A stretch of DNA of 64,000 bases from BOG-908 sp963692875 (GCA_965198755.1 OZ240673.1:186001-250000); one strand, 5' to 3'. Counted from the stretch's first letter, positions 26,317 to 34,917 are shown. Numbers and translations are program-made. Notes: a model not told the origin generated them from the letters alone.

Positions 26317-26590
26317 AAGAAAGGAAGGCCTTCTTTTTCGAGAAAAAGAAGCAAAAAGCTTTTGTCAGCGCTGTCGCGGAGTCTTCGGAGACGGATACCG
26401 AGGGGACAAAATCCGTCTGAAAAGCAGAAGCTTTTAGACGCTATGTCCGAGCTTCCGGAGACGCATAGCGAAGATACAGAAGTCCCTTCGAGAGAGCACA
26501 AAGCTGTCGCGGTATCTCCGGAGACGGATACCCAGGAAACAAAAGTTTTTTGGTTCTTTTTTTCAAAAAAGAACCGCTTGCTTGCTTGCC
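26317..26590. repeat. NPE copy 14 (B-A), enlarged
   Basis: A normal B arm and A arm flank a centre enlarged to about 190 bp, built of repeated blocks such as ctgtcgcggagtcttcggag / ctgtcgcggtatctccggag and gagacggatacc. It appears to have grown by internal duplication. Confidence 0.85.
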
Positions 26591-26639
26591 TACCCAGCGC
26601 CCCAGCCCGTCGCGACCTTCCAAGAGGCCAATTCAAACC

Positions 26640-28808
26640 ATGACCAGTCCCGGCCTCCGCTTCGCCGCTCTCCTGCTCCTGGCCACCTCCGCCCAAGCCG
26701 CCGAGAGCCAGCGCGTCACCACCCCCCGCGACACCGCCAGCTTGGTCACCGACGCCGACACCATCGCCCCCGGCCAGCCCTTCCATCTCGGCTTGCGCCT
26801 GCGCATGCAGCCCGGCTGGCACACCTACTGGTCCAACCCCGGCGACGCCGGCGCCCCGCCCGACCTCACCATCACCGGCGCCCAAGCCGGCTCCATCGCC
26901 TTCCCCGCCCCCGAGCGCCTGCAGGAAGGCCCGTTCACCAGCTTCGCCTACACCGGCGAGATCCTGCTCCCGCTCACCGCCACCGCCACCGCCACCGCGC
27001 AGATCGAGGCCACCGCCAACTGGCTCATCTGCGCCACCGTCTGCGTGCCCGAGCAGGCCCGCTTCCATCTGACCCTCCCCGCCGGCCCCGCCGCTCCCTC
27101 CGCCCAGGCCGCCCTGTTCGCCGCCGCCACCGCCAACACGCCCCGGCCCTCGCCCTACGCCGCGCACGTTACCCCGGACGGCGTGCTCTGGCTGCAGGCA
27201 AGCCTGCCGGTCCGCGAGGCCCTGTTCTTCCCCGCCGAGCCCGGCGCCATCGACCAGGACGCCCCCCAGCCCCTCACCGTCACACGCGACTACCTCTCGG
27301 TAGCGCTAAAACCCCTCAAACAACCGCTAAGCGCCATCTCCGGCGTCCTCCGCCTCACCGACGCCGGCGGCCAGATAGAGAACCTCGCCGTCTCCGCCAC
27401 ACCCGGCGCACAACCCGCCGGGCTCGCCGCGCCCACCCTGGCCGGCCCGCAGCCGAACCCGGCAGCGAGCACCATCGCGCCGCACGGCCCGCAAACCGCC
27501 ACGGCCTTGCCGGCCGGCAAATCCGATGCAGCCGCAACGGACGTCATCCAAGGCACCCCCAGCGCGTCGCCGCCCGCCGCGCCGCCGCCGGCCACCGCCG
27601 CGCCCGGCCTCCTGCAAGCCCTCCTCCTCGCCTTTGCCGGCGGCCTCATCCTCAACCTGATGCCCTGCGTCCTGCCGATCCTCGCGCTCAAGGCCGTTTC
27701 GCTGGCCAGCATGTCCGGCGCCTCCCGCCCCCGCATCCGCCGCGAAGCCGCCGCCTACACCGCCGGCGTGGTCCTCGCCTTTTGCACCATCGGCGCAATC
27801 ATCCTCGGCGCCCGCGCCGCCGGCAGCGCCATCGGCTGGGGCGAGCAGTTCCAGTCCGCCGTCTTCACCACCGCCATCGGCTGGCTGCTGTTCGCCACCG
27901 GCCTGAACATGTCCGGCGTCTTCACCATCGGCGCCAGCGTGGCCGGGGTAGGGCAGGGGTTCGCCGCCCGCAGCAGCTTCGCCACCGGCCTGCTCGCCGT
28001 CGTCGTCGCCACCCCCTGCACCGCCCCGTTCATGGGCGCCGCCCTGGCCGCCGCCCTCAGCCTGCCCGCGCTCGCCGGCATGGCCGTCTTCGTCGCCCTC
28101 GGCCTCGGCCTCGCCGCCCCCTACGCCGCCCTGGCCCTCTCGCCCCGCGCCGCCCGCCTGCTCCCCCGCCCCGGCGCCTGGATGGAGCTGTTCCGCAACG
28201 TCCTCGCGTTTCCCATGTACGGCGCCGCTCTCTGGATGGTCTGGGTCGCCGCCCAGCAGACCAGCCAGATCGGCCTCGCCCAAATCTTCGCCAGCTTCCT
28301 CCTGGTAGGCTTCGCCGCCTGGGCCTACGGCCACCTGCAAACCCGCGACCGCCCCGGCCTGTTCCCCCGCCTGCTCGGCGCCTCCGCCCTGGCCAGCCTC
28401 GCCGGCAGCGCTCTCCTCCTCGCCGCCATCGGCCGCGCCCCGCCCGCCGCCGCGGCCCAGCGCACCGCCGCCGACTTCTCGCAGCCCTACTCGCCAACCC
28501 TCCTGGCCAGCCTGCGCGCCGCCCACCGCCCGGTCCTCGTCGACATGACCGCCGCCTGGTGCGTCACCTGCCTGGTCAACGAACAGGTGGCCCTGACCTC
28601 CGCCTTGGTGCGCGACGCCTTTTCCCGCCACCACGTCGCCTACCTCAAAGGCGACTGGACCCGCCAGGACGCCGGCATCACCGCGTTCCTGCGCGCCCAC
28701 GACCGCTCCGGCGTGCCGCTCTACGTGTTCTACCCGGCCGCCGGCGCACCGGAAGTGCTGCCGCAGATACTTACGCCCGGGATCGTGCTGGCGCGTTTGG
28801 ACAAGTAA
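26640..28808 (+). CDS. DsbD/ScsB-like thiol:disulfide interchange protein
   Basis: A 722-residue exported membrane protein. It has a signal peptide ending near TSAQAAES, a large N-terminal periplasmic domain typical of ScsB-like proteins (GWHTYWSNPGDAG), a central eight-helix DsbD domain with redox cysteines in LNLMPCVLPILALK and VVATPCTAPFMGAA, and a C-terminal thioredoxin-like domain with AAWCVTCLVNE (CVTC). It would pass electrons from cytoplasmic thioredoxin to periplasmic partners. An alternative upstream start would read through a palindrome. The stop TAA at 28806 overlaps an element end. Confidence 0.88.
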   Translation: MTSPGLRFAALLLLATSAQAAESQRVTTPRDTASLVTDADTIAPGQPFHLGLRLRMQPGWHTYWSNPGDAGAPPDLTITGAQAGSIAFPAPERLQEGPFTSFAYTGEILLPLTATATATAQIEATANWLICATVCVPEQARFHLTLPAGPAAPSAQAALFAAATANTPRPSPYAAHVTPDGVLWLQASLPVREALFFPAEPGAIDQDAPQPLTVTRDYLSVALKPLKQPLSAISGVLRLTDAGGQIENLAVSATPGAQPAGLAAPTLAGPQPNPAASTIAPHGPQTATALPAGKSDAAATDVIQGTPSASPPAAPPPATAAPGLLQALLLAFAGGLILNLMPCVLPILALKAVSLASMSGASRPRIRREAAAYTAGVVLAFCTIGAIILGARAAGSAIGWGEQFQSAVFTTAIGWLLFATGLNMSGVFTIGASVAGVGQGFAARSSFATGLLAVVVATPCTAPFMGAALAAALSLPALAGMAVFVALGLGLAAPYAALALSPRAARLLPRPGAWMELFRNVLAFPMYGAALWMVWVAAQQTSQIGLAQIFASFLLVGFAAWAYGHLQTRDRPGLFPRLLGASALASLAGSALLLAAIGRAPPAAAAQRTAADFSQPYSPTLLASLRAAHRPVLVDMTAAWCVTCLVNEQVALTSALVRDAFSRHHVAYLKGDWTRQDAGITAFLRAHDRSGVPLYVFYPAAGAPEVLPQILTPGIVLARLDK

Positions 28809-28866
28809 GCAAGCAGTTCTTTTCTGAAGAAAAGAACCAAAAGACTTTTGTCCCGGCTGTCGCGGT
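28806..28866. repeat. NPE copy 15 (left A half only)
   Basis: It starts at the dsbD-like stop (taagcaagcagttc), has a GGTTC hairpin with extended ctgaag loop, then gacttttgtcccggctgtcgcgg, and breaks off. The other half is missing at the edge of the AT-richer island. Confidence 0.82.
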
Positions 28867-29128
28867 TCTGTCTGGTTCGCAAGAGTTTTGTGTCGTGAGA
28901 AGCGATGGATCGTTGTTAAAAAGATCGTAGGTCAGCCATGTCCCCTCGACAGCGCCGAACAAGCAGTTGACCCCGCCACCGCCTGTCTTTCCGTCAGGTT
29001 CCTCGCTACGTCCTTGGCGCCCGAAGCAAACACGGCAAGAAGACAACGATATGGTATCTCGAACGCAATGTTGCCCAGCGGTCGAAATCGTGCAATGGAA
29101 CATTCGTGTCCAGGAACGGCGAATACCA
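28867..29128. other. Intergenic border of the AT-richer island
   Basis: No supported gene lies here. The base composition drops from the left to the right side. It may be the left boundary of the inserted toxin/immunity-like segment. Confidence 0.35.
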
Positions 29129-29227
29129 ATGTCGCATCCAATCGGCCGCTGTGTGGCCATCCCTGTGCTGGTGTTTCTCGGAGCAGCTTCCGCACCAACC
29201 TCTGGTGTGTTAACTCACGTATTGTGA
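29129..29227 (+). pseudogene. Possible signal-peptide fragment of an interrupted exported protein
   Basis: A 32-codon ORF (MSHPIGRCVAIPVLVFLGAA) looks like a signal peptide with AASAPTS after it, then stops. It may be the 5' end of the exported-protein gene whose remainder starts near 30410 on the same strand, the intervening 1.2 kb being inserted. This join is inference. Confidence 0.3.
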
Positions 29228-29303
29228 ATGAAGTAGCGTTTAGTGCACGACTAAATAGAGTGATAATCTCATTATGTTGAAGCAGCCGTCCTTGGCAGAC
29301 GCT

Positions 29304-29966
29304 TCACCTATCATTGGTTTTGGTCTTTATCACTTGCGACAATGCTTCTGCAAAGTCTTTGAAATTCCCTGGAACTCTTTGTTCCTGGAATTCATAAAGC
29401 ACTTCCAGAGCTTCTTCTGAACGTTTGAGCAATTGAAGGATGATCGGAAGTTTGTAAGCTTTGTCGACCAGCAATGTCGGGCTTGAGATGAGAAAGTCTG
29501 CCGCACCTTCGAGTGTTGATACGTCACTAAGGAACTTATAGCCGTCTTCAAATAGTGCGTCGACAAGATACTTCGCACAGCTATCGATCGTCGTCACATA
29601 AATGGCCAAAAACTCCGAGCTTTCGCTAAGTGTGTGACAGCAATCGGCTCTAATTCTGATTAAGTTACTTCGGACCGTTGGAGTGAAACGAGAAAGGTCC
29701 ATTGCTTTTTTTGAGATGACAGGCCTTAGAATTAATTCATAGGCTTCTTCGACTTCTTCAAATCTTACTCCGATTATAGGTTTGAGCAATAGAGGAATCG
29801 ACGGGCTAGAGGCCGTTAATCCAAAACACCAGTATGTCTGATGTCGAACCGGTTTCGACCAAAACCGCTTATGATAGCCTGTGAATTCCTGTCTTTTCAA
29901 CAAAGAGCTAAGCCGCTGAATTAGTTTTTGATCAACGGTCTTCCGATCACTCTGGTCTAGGTCCAT
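29304..29966 (-). CDS. Unknown protein, candidate immunity protein
   Basis: A 220-residue soluble protein (MDLDQSDRKTVDQKLIQRL start) with markedly lower GC than its surroundings and no membrane segment or signal. The middle has FGLTASSPSIPLLLKPIIGV and a helical C-terminus (LQLLKRSEEALEVLYEF). I recognise no family. It overlaps the end of the upstream gene by 20 bp. A small downstream gene overlapping a short toxin-domain-like gene is the usual layout of polymorphic toxin and immunity pairs, which is why I suggest immunity. Confidence 0.5.
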   Translation of the reverse strand: MDLDQSDRKTVDQKLIQRLSSLLKRQEFTGYHKRFWSKPVRHQTYWCFGLTASSPSIPLLLKPIIGVRFEEVEEAYELILRPVISKKAMDLSRFTPTVRSNLIRIRADCCHTLSESSEFLAIYVTTIDSCAKYLVDALFEDGYKFLSDVSTLEGAADFLISSPTLLVDKAYKLPIILQLLKRSEEALEVLYEFQEQRVPGNFKDFAEALSQVIKTKTNDR

Positions 29967-30408
29967 AGCCGATTACCTGAAACCGTATAATTGGTTGACC
30001 ATAACCGATACGTGAACCCAAAGCAAAGCCGGCGACTGAAGCGTTTTGACCCACGGGGAAGGCTGTTTCTCTTTCCACATCGGGGTAAACGGTTAGCTGG
30101 TTCGGACTAAAGCCAGCGTCGGGTCCCACAGAAGCCGATGACGGCAAAGATGGAAAAGTCTTCACTTCGATTCCAAAATTGGGCAAACCACCTTTCGACG
30201 CAACAAAGTCCTGTACCGCCCGAGTTGGTGTCTTACTAGCTAAAAACGACACATTTGGCTGAACGGAATATCCTTGTGCCTCGTAAGCCGCGATCTGTTG
30301 CCTTACGTAAAATTGGTGGCCAGCGTTGTATCTTGTATCATATTTTCTGAGGTTGCGTAATGCTGCGGTCACCTCCGGCCATATATTCACCACAACTTTG
30401 GACGTCAC
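29947..30408 (-). CDS. Unknown protein, candidate orphan polymorphic-toxin domain
   Basis: A 153-residue protein from a GTG at 30408. After a short N-terminus it reads YNAGHQFYVRQQIAAYEAQG, then ASKTPTRAVQDFVASKGGLP, and ends FQVIGYGPRPE. Mixed alpha/beta, no signal peptide, low GC. Its size and its overlap with a downstream gene are like a C-terminal toxin domain cut from a large secreted protein. No catalytic motif is recognised, so toxin activity is inference. It starts 19 bp from an oppositely oriented exported-protein fragment, consistent with an insertion junction there. Confidence 0.45.
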   Translation of the reverse strand: MTSKVVVNIWPEVTAALRNLRKYDTRYNAGHQFYVRQQIAAYEAQGYSVQPNVSFLASKTPTRAVQDFVASKGGLPNFGIEVKTFPSLPSSASVGPDAGFSPNQLTVYPDVERETAFPVGQNASVAGFALGSRIGYGQPIIRFQVIGYGPRPE

Positions 30409-30427
30409 GAAGCCTCCAGCCGCGCCG

Positions 30428-31108
30428 ATGGTGCAGCTTTACCTCCAAGGCGGCCCCGCCTTCTTCAGCTTCACCTGGACCGGACCGTCTGGCGAAGTCT
30501 TCACGCAGGCTTTTCGCGGCAGTGCGGCATCCAGTGTCGAAACGTTTCGTGGCATCGACCCGATCGATCCCGAAAGTACAGCGTCGAAGAACGTCTTCGG
30601 ACTCTACACCGAACCCGGTACCTGGACGTTGTCGGGCTTGTTCATGTGCTCGGTGGCCAACTGTGTCACCTACACCGGCAGCCAACTCGCCACGCTGTTT
30701 GACGGCCTGACCTTCCACATCACGAACCCGAACCCGTCGGACATCAGGGCTCCTGTTCTTCAGAGCGCCAAGATCGCAACCCCCACTGTCAGCATCAGCA
30801 GTGGCGGACAATTAGCTATCGATGTCGGTGTCTCGGACAATCTGTCCGGCGTATCTCAAGTCCAGATATTGGCCAGCACGCCGCAATCATCCTCCTACGT
30901 TGCAGCCTACGTCACGGTGGACTCCACAGTTCTCCGCGGCGGTCTTCTAACCTTGACCGGTACAGTCCAAAGCGGCACGGTCACCGGCACCTACACAGTC
31001 GGTCGGGTATACCTGGAGGATGTCGCTGGCAACAAAGCGTATGTAACTGATCCGGCCGAACTCTCAAAAATATTCGGCGGCACTACAACCTTCACAGTAA
31101 CGAACTAA
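30428..31108 (+). CDS. Exported/cell-surface beta-rich protein, probably 5'-truncated
   Basis: A 226-residue ORF from MVQLYLQGGPAFFSFTW with two beta-rich units: a TWTGPSGEVFTQAFRG region and an Ig-like domain (DIRAPVLQSAKIATPTVS, SDNLSGVSQVQIL, VYLEDVAGNKAYV) typical of extracellular proteins. No signal peptide remains, although the frame is open back to 30326 (TTLDVTKPPAAP). It may have lost its N-terminus to the inserted segment on the left. Function unknown. Confidence 0.5.
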   Translation: MVQLYLQGGPAFFSFTWTGPSGEVFTQAFRGSAASSVETFRGIDPIDPESTASKNVFGLYTEPGTWTLSGLFMCSVANCVTYTGSQLATLFDGLTFHITNPNPSDIRAPVLQSAKIATPTVSISSGGQLAIDVGVSDNLSGVSQVQILASTPQSSSYVAAYVTVDSTVLRGGLLTLTGTVQSGTVTGTYTVGRVYLEDVAGNKAYVTDPAELSKIFGGTTTFTVTN

Positions 31109-31246
31109 GCGAAACCAGAAGCTCCTTCGCAGGGCAACGTCTTCAAGTCCATGTGACGACCTGAGTATTTGCTTTGAAGGCCAGGCCTTCAGTCCCTTGG
31201 AAAGCCAGCCTGGTGTCAGCTGGCGCGGTTGTCCGAGCACCGGAGC

Positions 31247-31291
31247 GGATCGCCTCGGCGGCGCCATCGGTCCAAGCCGCCGAGGCGATCC
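31247..31291. repeat. Perfect 16-bp inverted repeat flanked by 10-bp direct repeats
   Basis: ggatcgcctcggcggc and its exact complement are separated by 13 bases. The direct repeat gagcaccgga flanks it at 31235-31244 and 31302-31311. No T-run follows, so it is not an obvious terminator. Confidence 0.8.
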
Positions 31292-31320
31292 TTCACGGTC
31301 AGAGCACCGGATCGTCACGC

Positions 31321-31420
31321 GAAGCACGCTCTTCGCGTGTCGTGCGAGGCACGCTCTTCGCGTGTCGTGCGAAGCACGCTCTTCGCGTGTCGTGCGAAGC
31401 ACGCTCTTCGCGTGTCGTGC
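31321..31420 (+). repeat. Four tandem 25-bp hairpin-forming units
   Basis: The unit gaagcacgctcttcgcgtgtcgtgc is repeated four times (one copy gagg instead of gaag), with a broken fifth start (gggtagcacgctg). Each unit can fold through cacgc/gcgtg and gcacg/cgtgc. There are no spacers, so it is not a CRISPR. Confidence 0.88.
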
Positions 31421-31595
31421 GGGTAGCACGCTGTCGCATGACAAAACCGCGTCAGATGGTCGCCAGGGCGACTTTGCAGTCGGACCCTCAGAGTCGCACC
31501 TCCCATCGTAGGCGACAACTTGATGCGCTTTCCGAACCGGCGAAGAACCAGAAATCCCCTGCTTCTGCCGTCAGAAAACAGGGCCTTGCCGCGCC

Positions 31596-32363
31596 TCACC
31601 ACCCCTCACCCCCAAACACCTCCCCCTCATACCGCACCCCCACCAAACACAACCCATCCGCCGGCGCCGTAACCCCCGCCATCCTCCTATCCCGAGCCGC
31701 CAGCACCCGACCCATCTCCTCCGGTCGCCACCGCCCATCCCCCACCATCCGCAACGACCCCACCATGTTCCTAACCTGGTGATGCAGAAAACTCCGAGCC
31801 TCCGCCACCACCTCCACCACCTCCCCACACCGCCTCACATCCAACCGATCCAAAGTCCGCACCGGTGAGCTCGCCTGACAAGCACTCGCCCGAAACGACG
31901 TGAAATCATGCCGTCCTAACAACATCGCAGCCCCCGCCTGCATCGCCGCCAAATCCAACCCCCCCGGCACATGCCAGACCCGATGCCGCAACAACGCCGC
32001 CCGCGCCGGCCGATTCAATATCCGGTATCGATACGCCCGCCCCACCGCCGAAAACCGCGCGCTCCACCCATCCGGCACCACGCAAGCCGCCACAACCGCC
32101 ACCGGATGCGGCTTCAGATGATAATTCAACGCCGCCACCAGCCGCTCGCCGGCCATCTCCCGCACCAAATCCAGATGCACCACCTGCCCGGACGCATGCA
32201 CCCCCGCATCCGTCCGCCCCGCCGCCACGCACCCCACCGCACGCCCGTCCAGCCGCCCCGCCGCCGCCTCCAGCACCGACTGCACGGACTCCCCGCTCGC
32301 CTGCCGCTGCCACCCCACGAACGGCGTCCCGTCGTACTCCAGCTTAAGCGCCCATCGCCTCAC
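31596..32363 (-). CDS. truA: tRNA pseudouridine synthase A
   Basis: A 255-residue TruA, which modifies uridines 38-40 of the tRNA anticodon arm. The catalytic aspartate lies in GRTDAGVHA (residues 50-58). Other landmarks are LKLEYDGTPFVGWQRQ at the N-terminus, the RYRILNRPARAALLRHRVWH block and the C-terminal SFLHHQVRNMVG. The GTG start at 32363 overlaps the fmt stop codon (GTGA), so translation is coupled to fmt. Confidence 0.95.
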   Translation of the reverse strand: MRRWALKLEYDGTPFVGWQRQASGESVQSVLEAAAGRLDGRAVGCVAAGRTDAGVHASGQVVHLDLVREMAGERLVAALNYHLKPHPVAVVAACVVPDGWSARFSAVGRAYRYRILNRPARAALLRHRVWHVPGGLDLAAMQAGAAMLLGRHDFTSFRASACQASSPVRTLDRLDVRRCGEVVEVVAEARSFLHHQVRNMVGSLRMVGDGRWRPEEMGRVLAARDRRMAGVTAPADGLCLVGVRYEGEVFGGEGW

Positions 32364-33265
32364 CCGAGGCTCATCGCCTGCCACCCCGCCACCCCGCGCA
32401 GAAACGCGTCCCCCGCCACCGCCGGCCGCCCCGGCCGCTGCACCCGCAGCAACCGCAGCGCCCCAACCCCGCACGCCACCGCAAACCCCGCATCCAGCAC
32501 CTGCCCCCGCGCCCCACCCCCGCCGGCCGGCTCCGCCTCCAACACCTTCAAAACCTCCCCACCCATCGCCGAAAACGTCCCCGGCCAAGGCGTCAGCGCC
32601 CGAACCTGCCTGTCCAGCACCACCGCCTCCCGCGCAAAATCCAGCCGCCCATCCTCCCGCACCAGCTTGCCCGCGTAAGTCACCCCCTCTTCGGGCTGCG
32701 CTACCGCCACCCCTCGCTCCACCAGAGCCCGAACCACCAGCCCCGCCCCCAACGCCGCCAGCACATCGTGCACCTCCGGATACGTCGCCCGAGCCCCCAC
32801 CATCACCGCTTCCCGCAGCAGCATCCCCCCGGTATCCAGCCCCGCGTCCATCTGCATGATGGTCACCCCCACCTCTGCATCCCCCGCCAGTAACGCCGCA
32901 TGGATCGGCGCCGCCCCCCGCCACCGCGGCAGCAGGCTCGCATGAATGTTCAAACACCCCAGCCGGGGCGCCTCCAGCATCGCTGTAGGCAATATCAACC
33001 CGTAAGCCGCCACCACCGCGGCATCCAACCCCAACGCCGCAAACGCCGCATGCTCCCCCGACTCACGCTTCACCCGCGCCGGCGTGCGCACCTCCACCCC
33101 CATCGCGTCCGCCGCCAGATGCACCGCACACTTCGTCACCGCCTGCCCGCGATGCGCCGGCCTTGGCGGCTGGCAATACACGCACACAACCTGGTGCCCA
33201 GCGTCCGCAAGCGCGTGCAACGCAGGCACCGCAAAAGCCGGGCTACCGAGAAACGCCAACCTCAA
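32360..33265 (-). CDS. fmt: Methionyl-tRNA formyltransferase
   Basis: About 301 residues from a TTG at 33265 (RLAFLGSPAFAVPALHAL); a TTG two codons upstream (33271) is also possible. The formyl-transferase signature is NIHASLLPRWRGAAPI, with the GVTIMQMDAGLDTGGML block and a C-terminal domain with VRALTPWPGTF. It formylates initiator tRNA and is coupled to def and truA. A palindromic element has replaced everything immediately upstream of the start, so the ribosome binding site (AGAAGG about 12 bases upstream) lies within the element. Confidence 0.93.
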   Translation of the reverse strand: MRLAFLGSPAFAVPALHALADAGHQVVCVYCQPPRPAHRGQAVTKCAVHLAADAMGVEVRTPARVKRESGEHAAFAALGLDAAVVAAYGLILPTAMLEAPRLGCLNIHASLLPRWRGAAPIHAALLAGDAEVGVTIMQMDAGLDTGGMLLREAVMVGARATYPEVHDVLAALGAGLVVRALVERGVAVAQPEEGVTYAGKLVREDGRLDFAREAVVLDRQVRALTPWPGTFSAMGGEVLKVLEAEPAGGGGARGQVLDAGFAVACGVGALRLLRVQRPGRPAVAGDAFLRGVAGWQAMSLG

Positions 33266-33267
33266 AA

Positions 33268-33402
33268 GCAAGCGCCTTCTTTTTCTGAAGAAAAAGAAGC
33301 AAAAAGACTTTTGTCACGGCTGTCGCGGAACTTTCCACACGGCGCGCCCAAGGAAACAAAAGTTTTCTGGTTCTTTTTTTCGAAAAAGAACCGCTTCACT
33401 TG
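33268..33402. repeat. NPE copy 16 (B-A), between def and fmt
   Basis: The left B arm is GCTTC type with an extended loop; the right A arm is GGTTC type. The def stop codon TGA and the region just before the fmt start are both element sequence, so the element sits inside the operon. Confidence 0.88.
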
Positions 33403-33923
33403 CTGCCCAGCCTCCGCTCTTTCGCCAGCTTCCGCATCAGCATGTTCCGCTTCAACACAGACAAATGATCGACAAACAACACCCCGTCCAGATGGTCGAT
33501 CTCGTGCTGCAGGCACGCCGCCATCAATCCCTCCGCATCAATCTCCCGCCGCTTCCCCTCCAGGTCCGTATACCCCACCCGCACCCTCGCCGGCCGAGAC
33601 ACGTCGGCATACTGGTTCGGCAGCGACAAACACCCTTCCTCCCGCGTCGCCCACTCCGTGCTCACCTGCAGCACCTCCGGGTTCACCAGCACCATCGGCT
33701 GGCGCACCTCCCCCGGCATCAAATCCACCACCGCAAGCCGCAGCCCCACATCCACCTGCGGCGCCGCCAACCCGATCCCCGGCGCCTCGTACATGGCCTC
33801 GAACATCCGCGGCACCAGCAGCCGCACCCCATCCATGTCGGCGCCGCCAACCGGCCGCGCCTTCGTCTTTAACGATCTATGGGGGGCCACCAGGATCGGC
33901 AGCAGGCCAGCGTCTTCGTCCAT
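33396..33923 (-). CDS. def: Peptide deformylase
   Basis: A 175-residue metalloenzyme that removes the N-formyl group from new proteins. All three motifs are intact: GIGLAAPQV (50-58), EGCLSLP (96-102) and QHEIDHLDG (139-147), giving the Cys and two His metal ligands. Start MDEDAGLLPILVAPH at 33923. The stop codon lies at the edge of a palindromic element (AGC AAG TGA). It forms the head of def-fmt-truA. Confidence 0.95.
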   Translation of the reverse strand: MDEDAGLLPILVAPHRSLKTKARPVGGADMDGVRLLVPRMFEAMYEAPGIGLAAPQVDVGLRLAVVDLMPGEVRQPMVLVNPEVLQVSTEWATREEGCLSLPNQYADVSRPARVRVGYTDLEGKRREIDAEGLMAACLQHEIDHLDGVLFVDHLSVLKRNMLMRKLAKERRLGSK

Positions 33924-34015
33924 CTCCGGCGTGTATCGCCGCAGCCGGGCAGGGGCAACGCCCGTACAGCAAAACGGCGGCGCACAACCCGCGCCGCCGT
34001 TCCCAATCGAGCCCT

Positions 34016-34402
34016 CTAGTAAGCCGGGTAAGCCGGCACCGGATATACGGGCGTCGCATACCCGTAAGGGTAGCCGTACGGCGCATAAGGATACCCGGCA
34101 TACGGATAGCCCAGCCCGATGCCAATCCCGAACCCGGGGTAGCCATAGCCGCCGCGGAACCCGTAGCCGTAGCCGCCGCGGAACCCGTAGCCGTAGCCGC
34201 CACGGAACCCGCCGTAGCCGCCGCGGAACCCACCGTAGCCGCCATGGAACCCGCCATACCCGCCGTGGAAGCCCACGCCGCCACCGCCATGGAACCCGCC
34301 GCCACCGCCGCCGAAGCCACGCGCCGACGCCGGCGCCGTGCCCAGGCACAAAGCCGCCGCAAGGGCAGCGCCGGCAACCAACGATGTATGAAACGTCTTC
34401 AT
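34016..34402 (-). CDS. Exported Gly/Tyr-rich repeat protein
   Basis: A 128-residue secreted protein: signal peptide MKTFHTSLVAGAALAAALCL ending near APASA, then repeats of GGFHGGYG, GGFRGGYG and GYGFRGGYG, and a Pro/Tyr-rich tail (YPYAGYPYAPYGYPYG). It is low complexity, so the antisense frames also look open. Similar small glycine-rich exported proteins are common in alphaproteobacteria and have no assigned role. Confidence 0.75.
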   Translation of the reverse strand: MKTFHTSLVAGAALAAALCLGTAPASARGFGGGGGGFHGGGGVGFHGGYGGFHGGYGGFRGGYGGFRGGYGYGFRGGYGYGFRGGYGYPGFGIGIGLGYPYAGYPYAPYGYPYGYATPVYPVPAYPAY

Positions 34403-34547
34403 GATGTCCTCTCAGAGTGCCGAACGTCGACACGTCCAACCGATAGACGCGAGATGGCGCCCCTGCGTTCCCGCTGCAACCGCGCGTTACTCTTGCTCAC
34501 TTGGTCCTGATGACGCGCAAGCAATCGGCGTAGACCTCGACCGGTGG

Positions 34548-34690
34548 CAAGCAAGCAAGCAGTTCTTTTTTGAAGAAAAGAACCAAAAAACTTTTGTTCC
34601 CTTGGGCGCGCCCTGAGGGAGACTCCGCGACAGCAGGACCAAAAGTCTTTTGCTTCTTTTCTTCAGAAAAGAAGGCCTTGCCTTCCTTGC
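34548..34690. repeat. NPE copy 17 (A-B), long variant
   Basis: The left A arm (gcaagcaagcaagcagttc) is preceded by tagacctcgaccggtgg, matching the reverse complement of the accggtc extension. The right B arm is GCTTC type. The centre is ttcccttgggcgcgc / ccgcgacagcaggacc. Confidence 0.88.
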
Positions 34691-34917
34691 CGGACTTCGA
34701 AAAGCCCTCTCCAGGGCAAATGCTATCAGTATCCAACATCATCAAATACTATGGTCACGGTTGAATTCCGTTCCAGACACCGCTCCCGCCGTCCCCACTC
34801 GCATCCGGCGCTATAGCAATGAATGCACCTATGGTGCTACGTCGACGCCGCATCTAACACTCATTGCTGCGGCGTCGCAGAAGAACATATCAGCCCGGGA
34901 CTGTAACAGGATGACGA
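34691..34917. other. Intergenic region before the exported VOC gene
   Basis: No supported gene lies here. The composition is lower in GC. It probably holds the promoter of the gene at 34918, but no confident promoter boxes were identified. Confidence 0.35.

Noticed and set aside
31247..31291. Rho-independent terminator
   Set aside because: The stem is perfect, but neither strand has a following T-run; kept only as an inverted repeat.
31321..31420. CRISPR array
   Set aside because: The four 25-bp units are directly adjacent with no spacers, and no cas genes are near.
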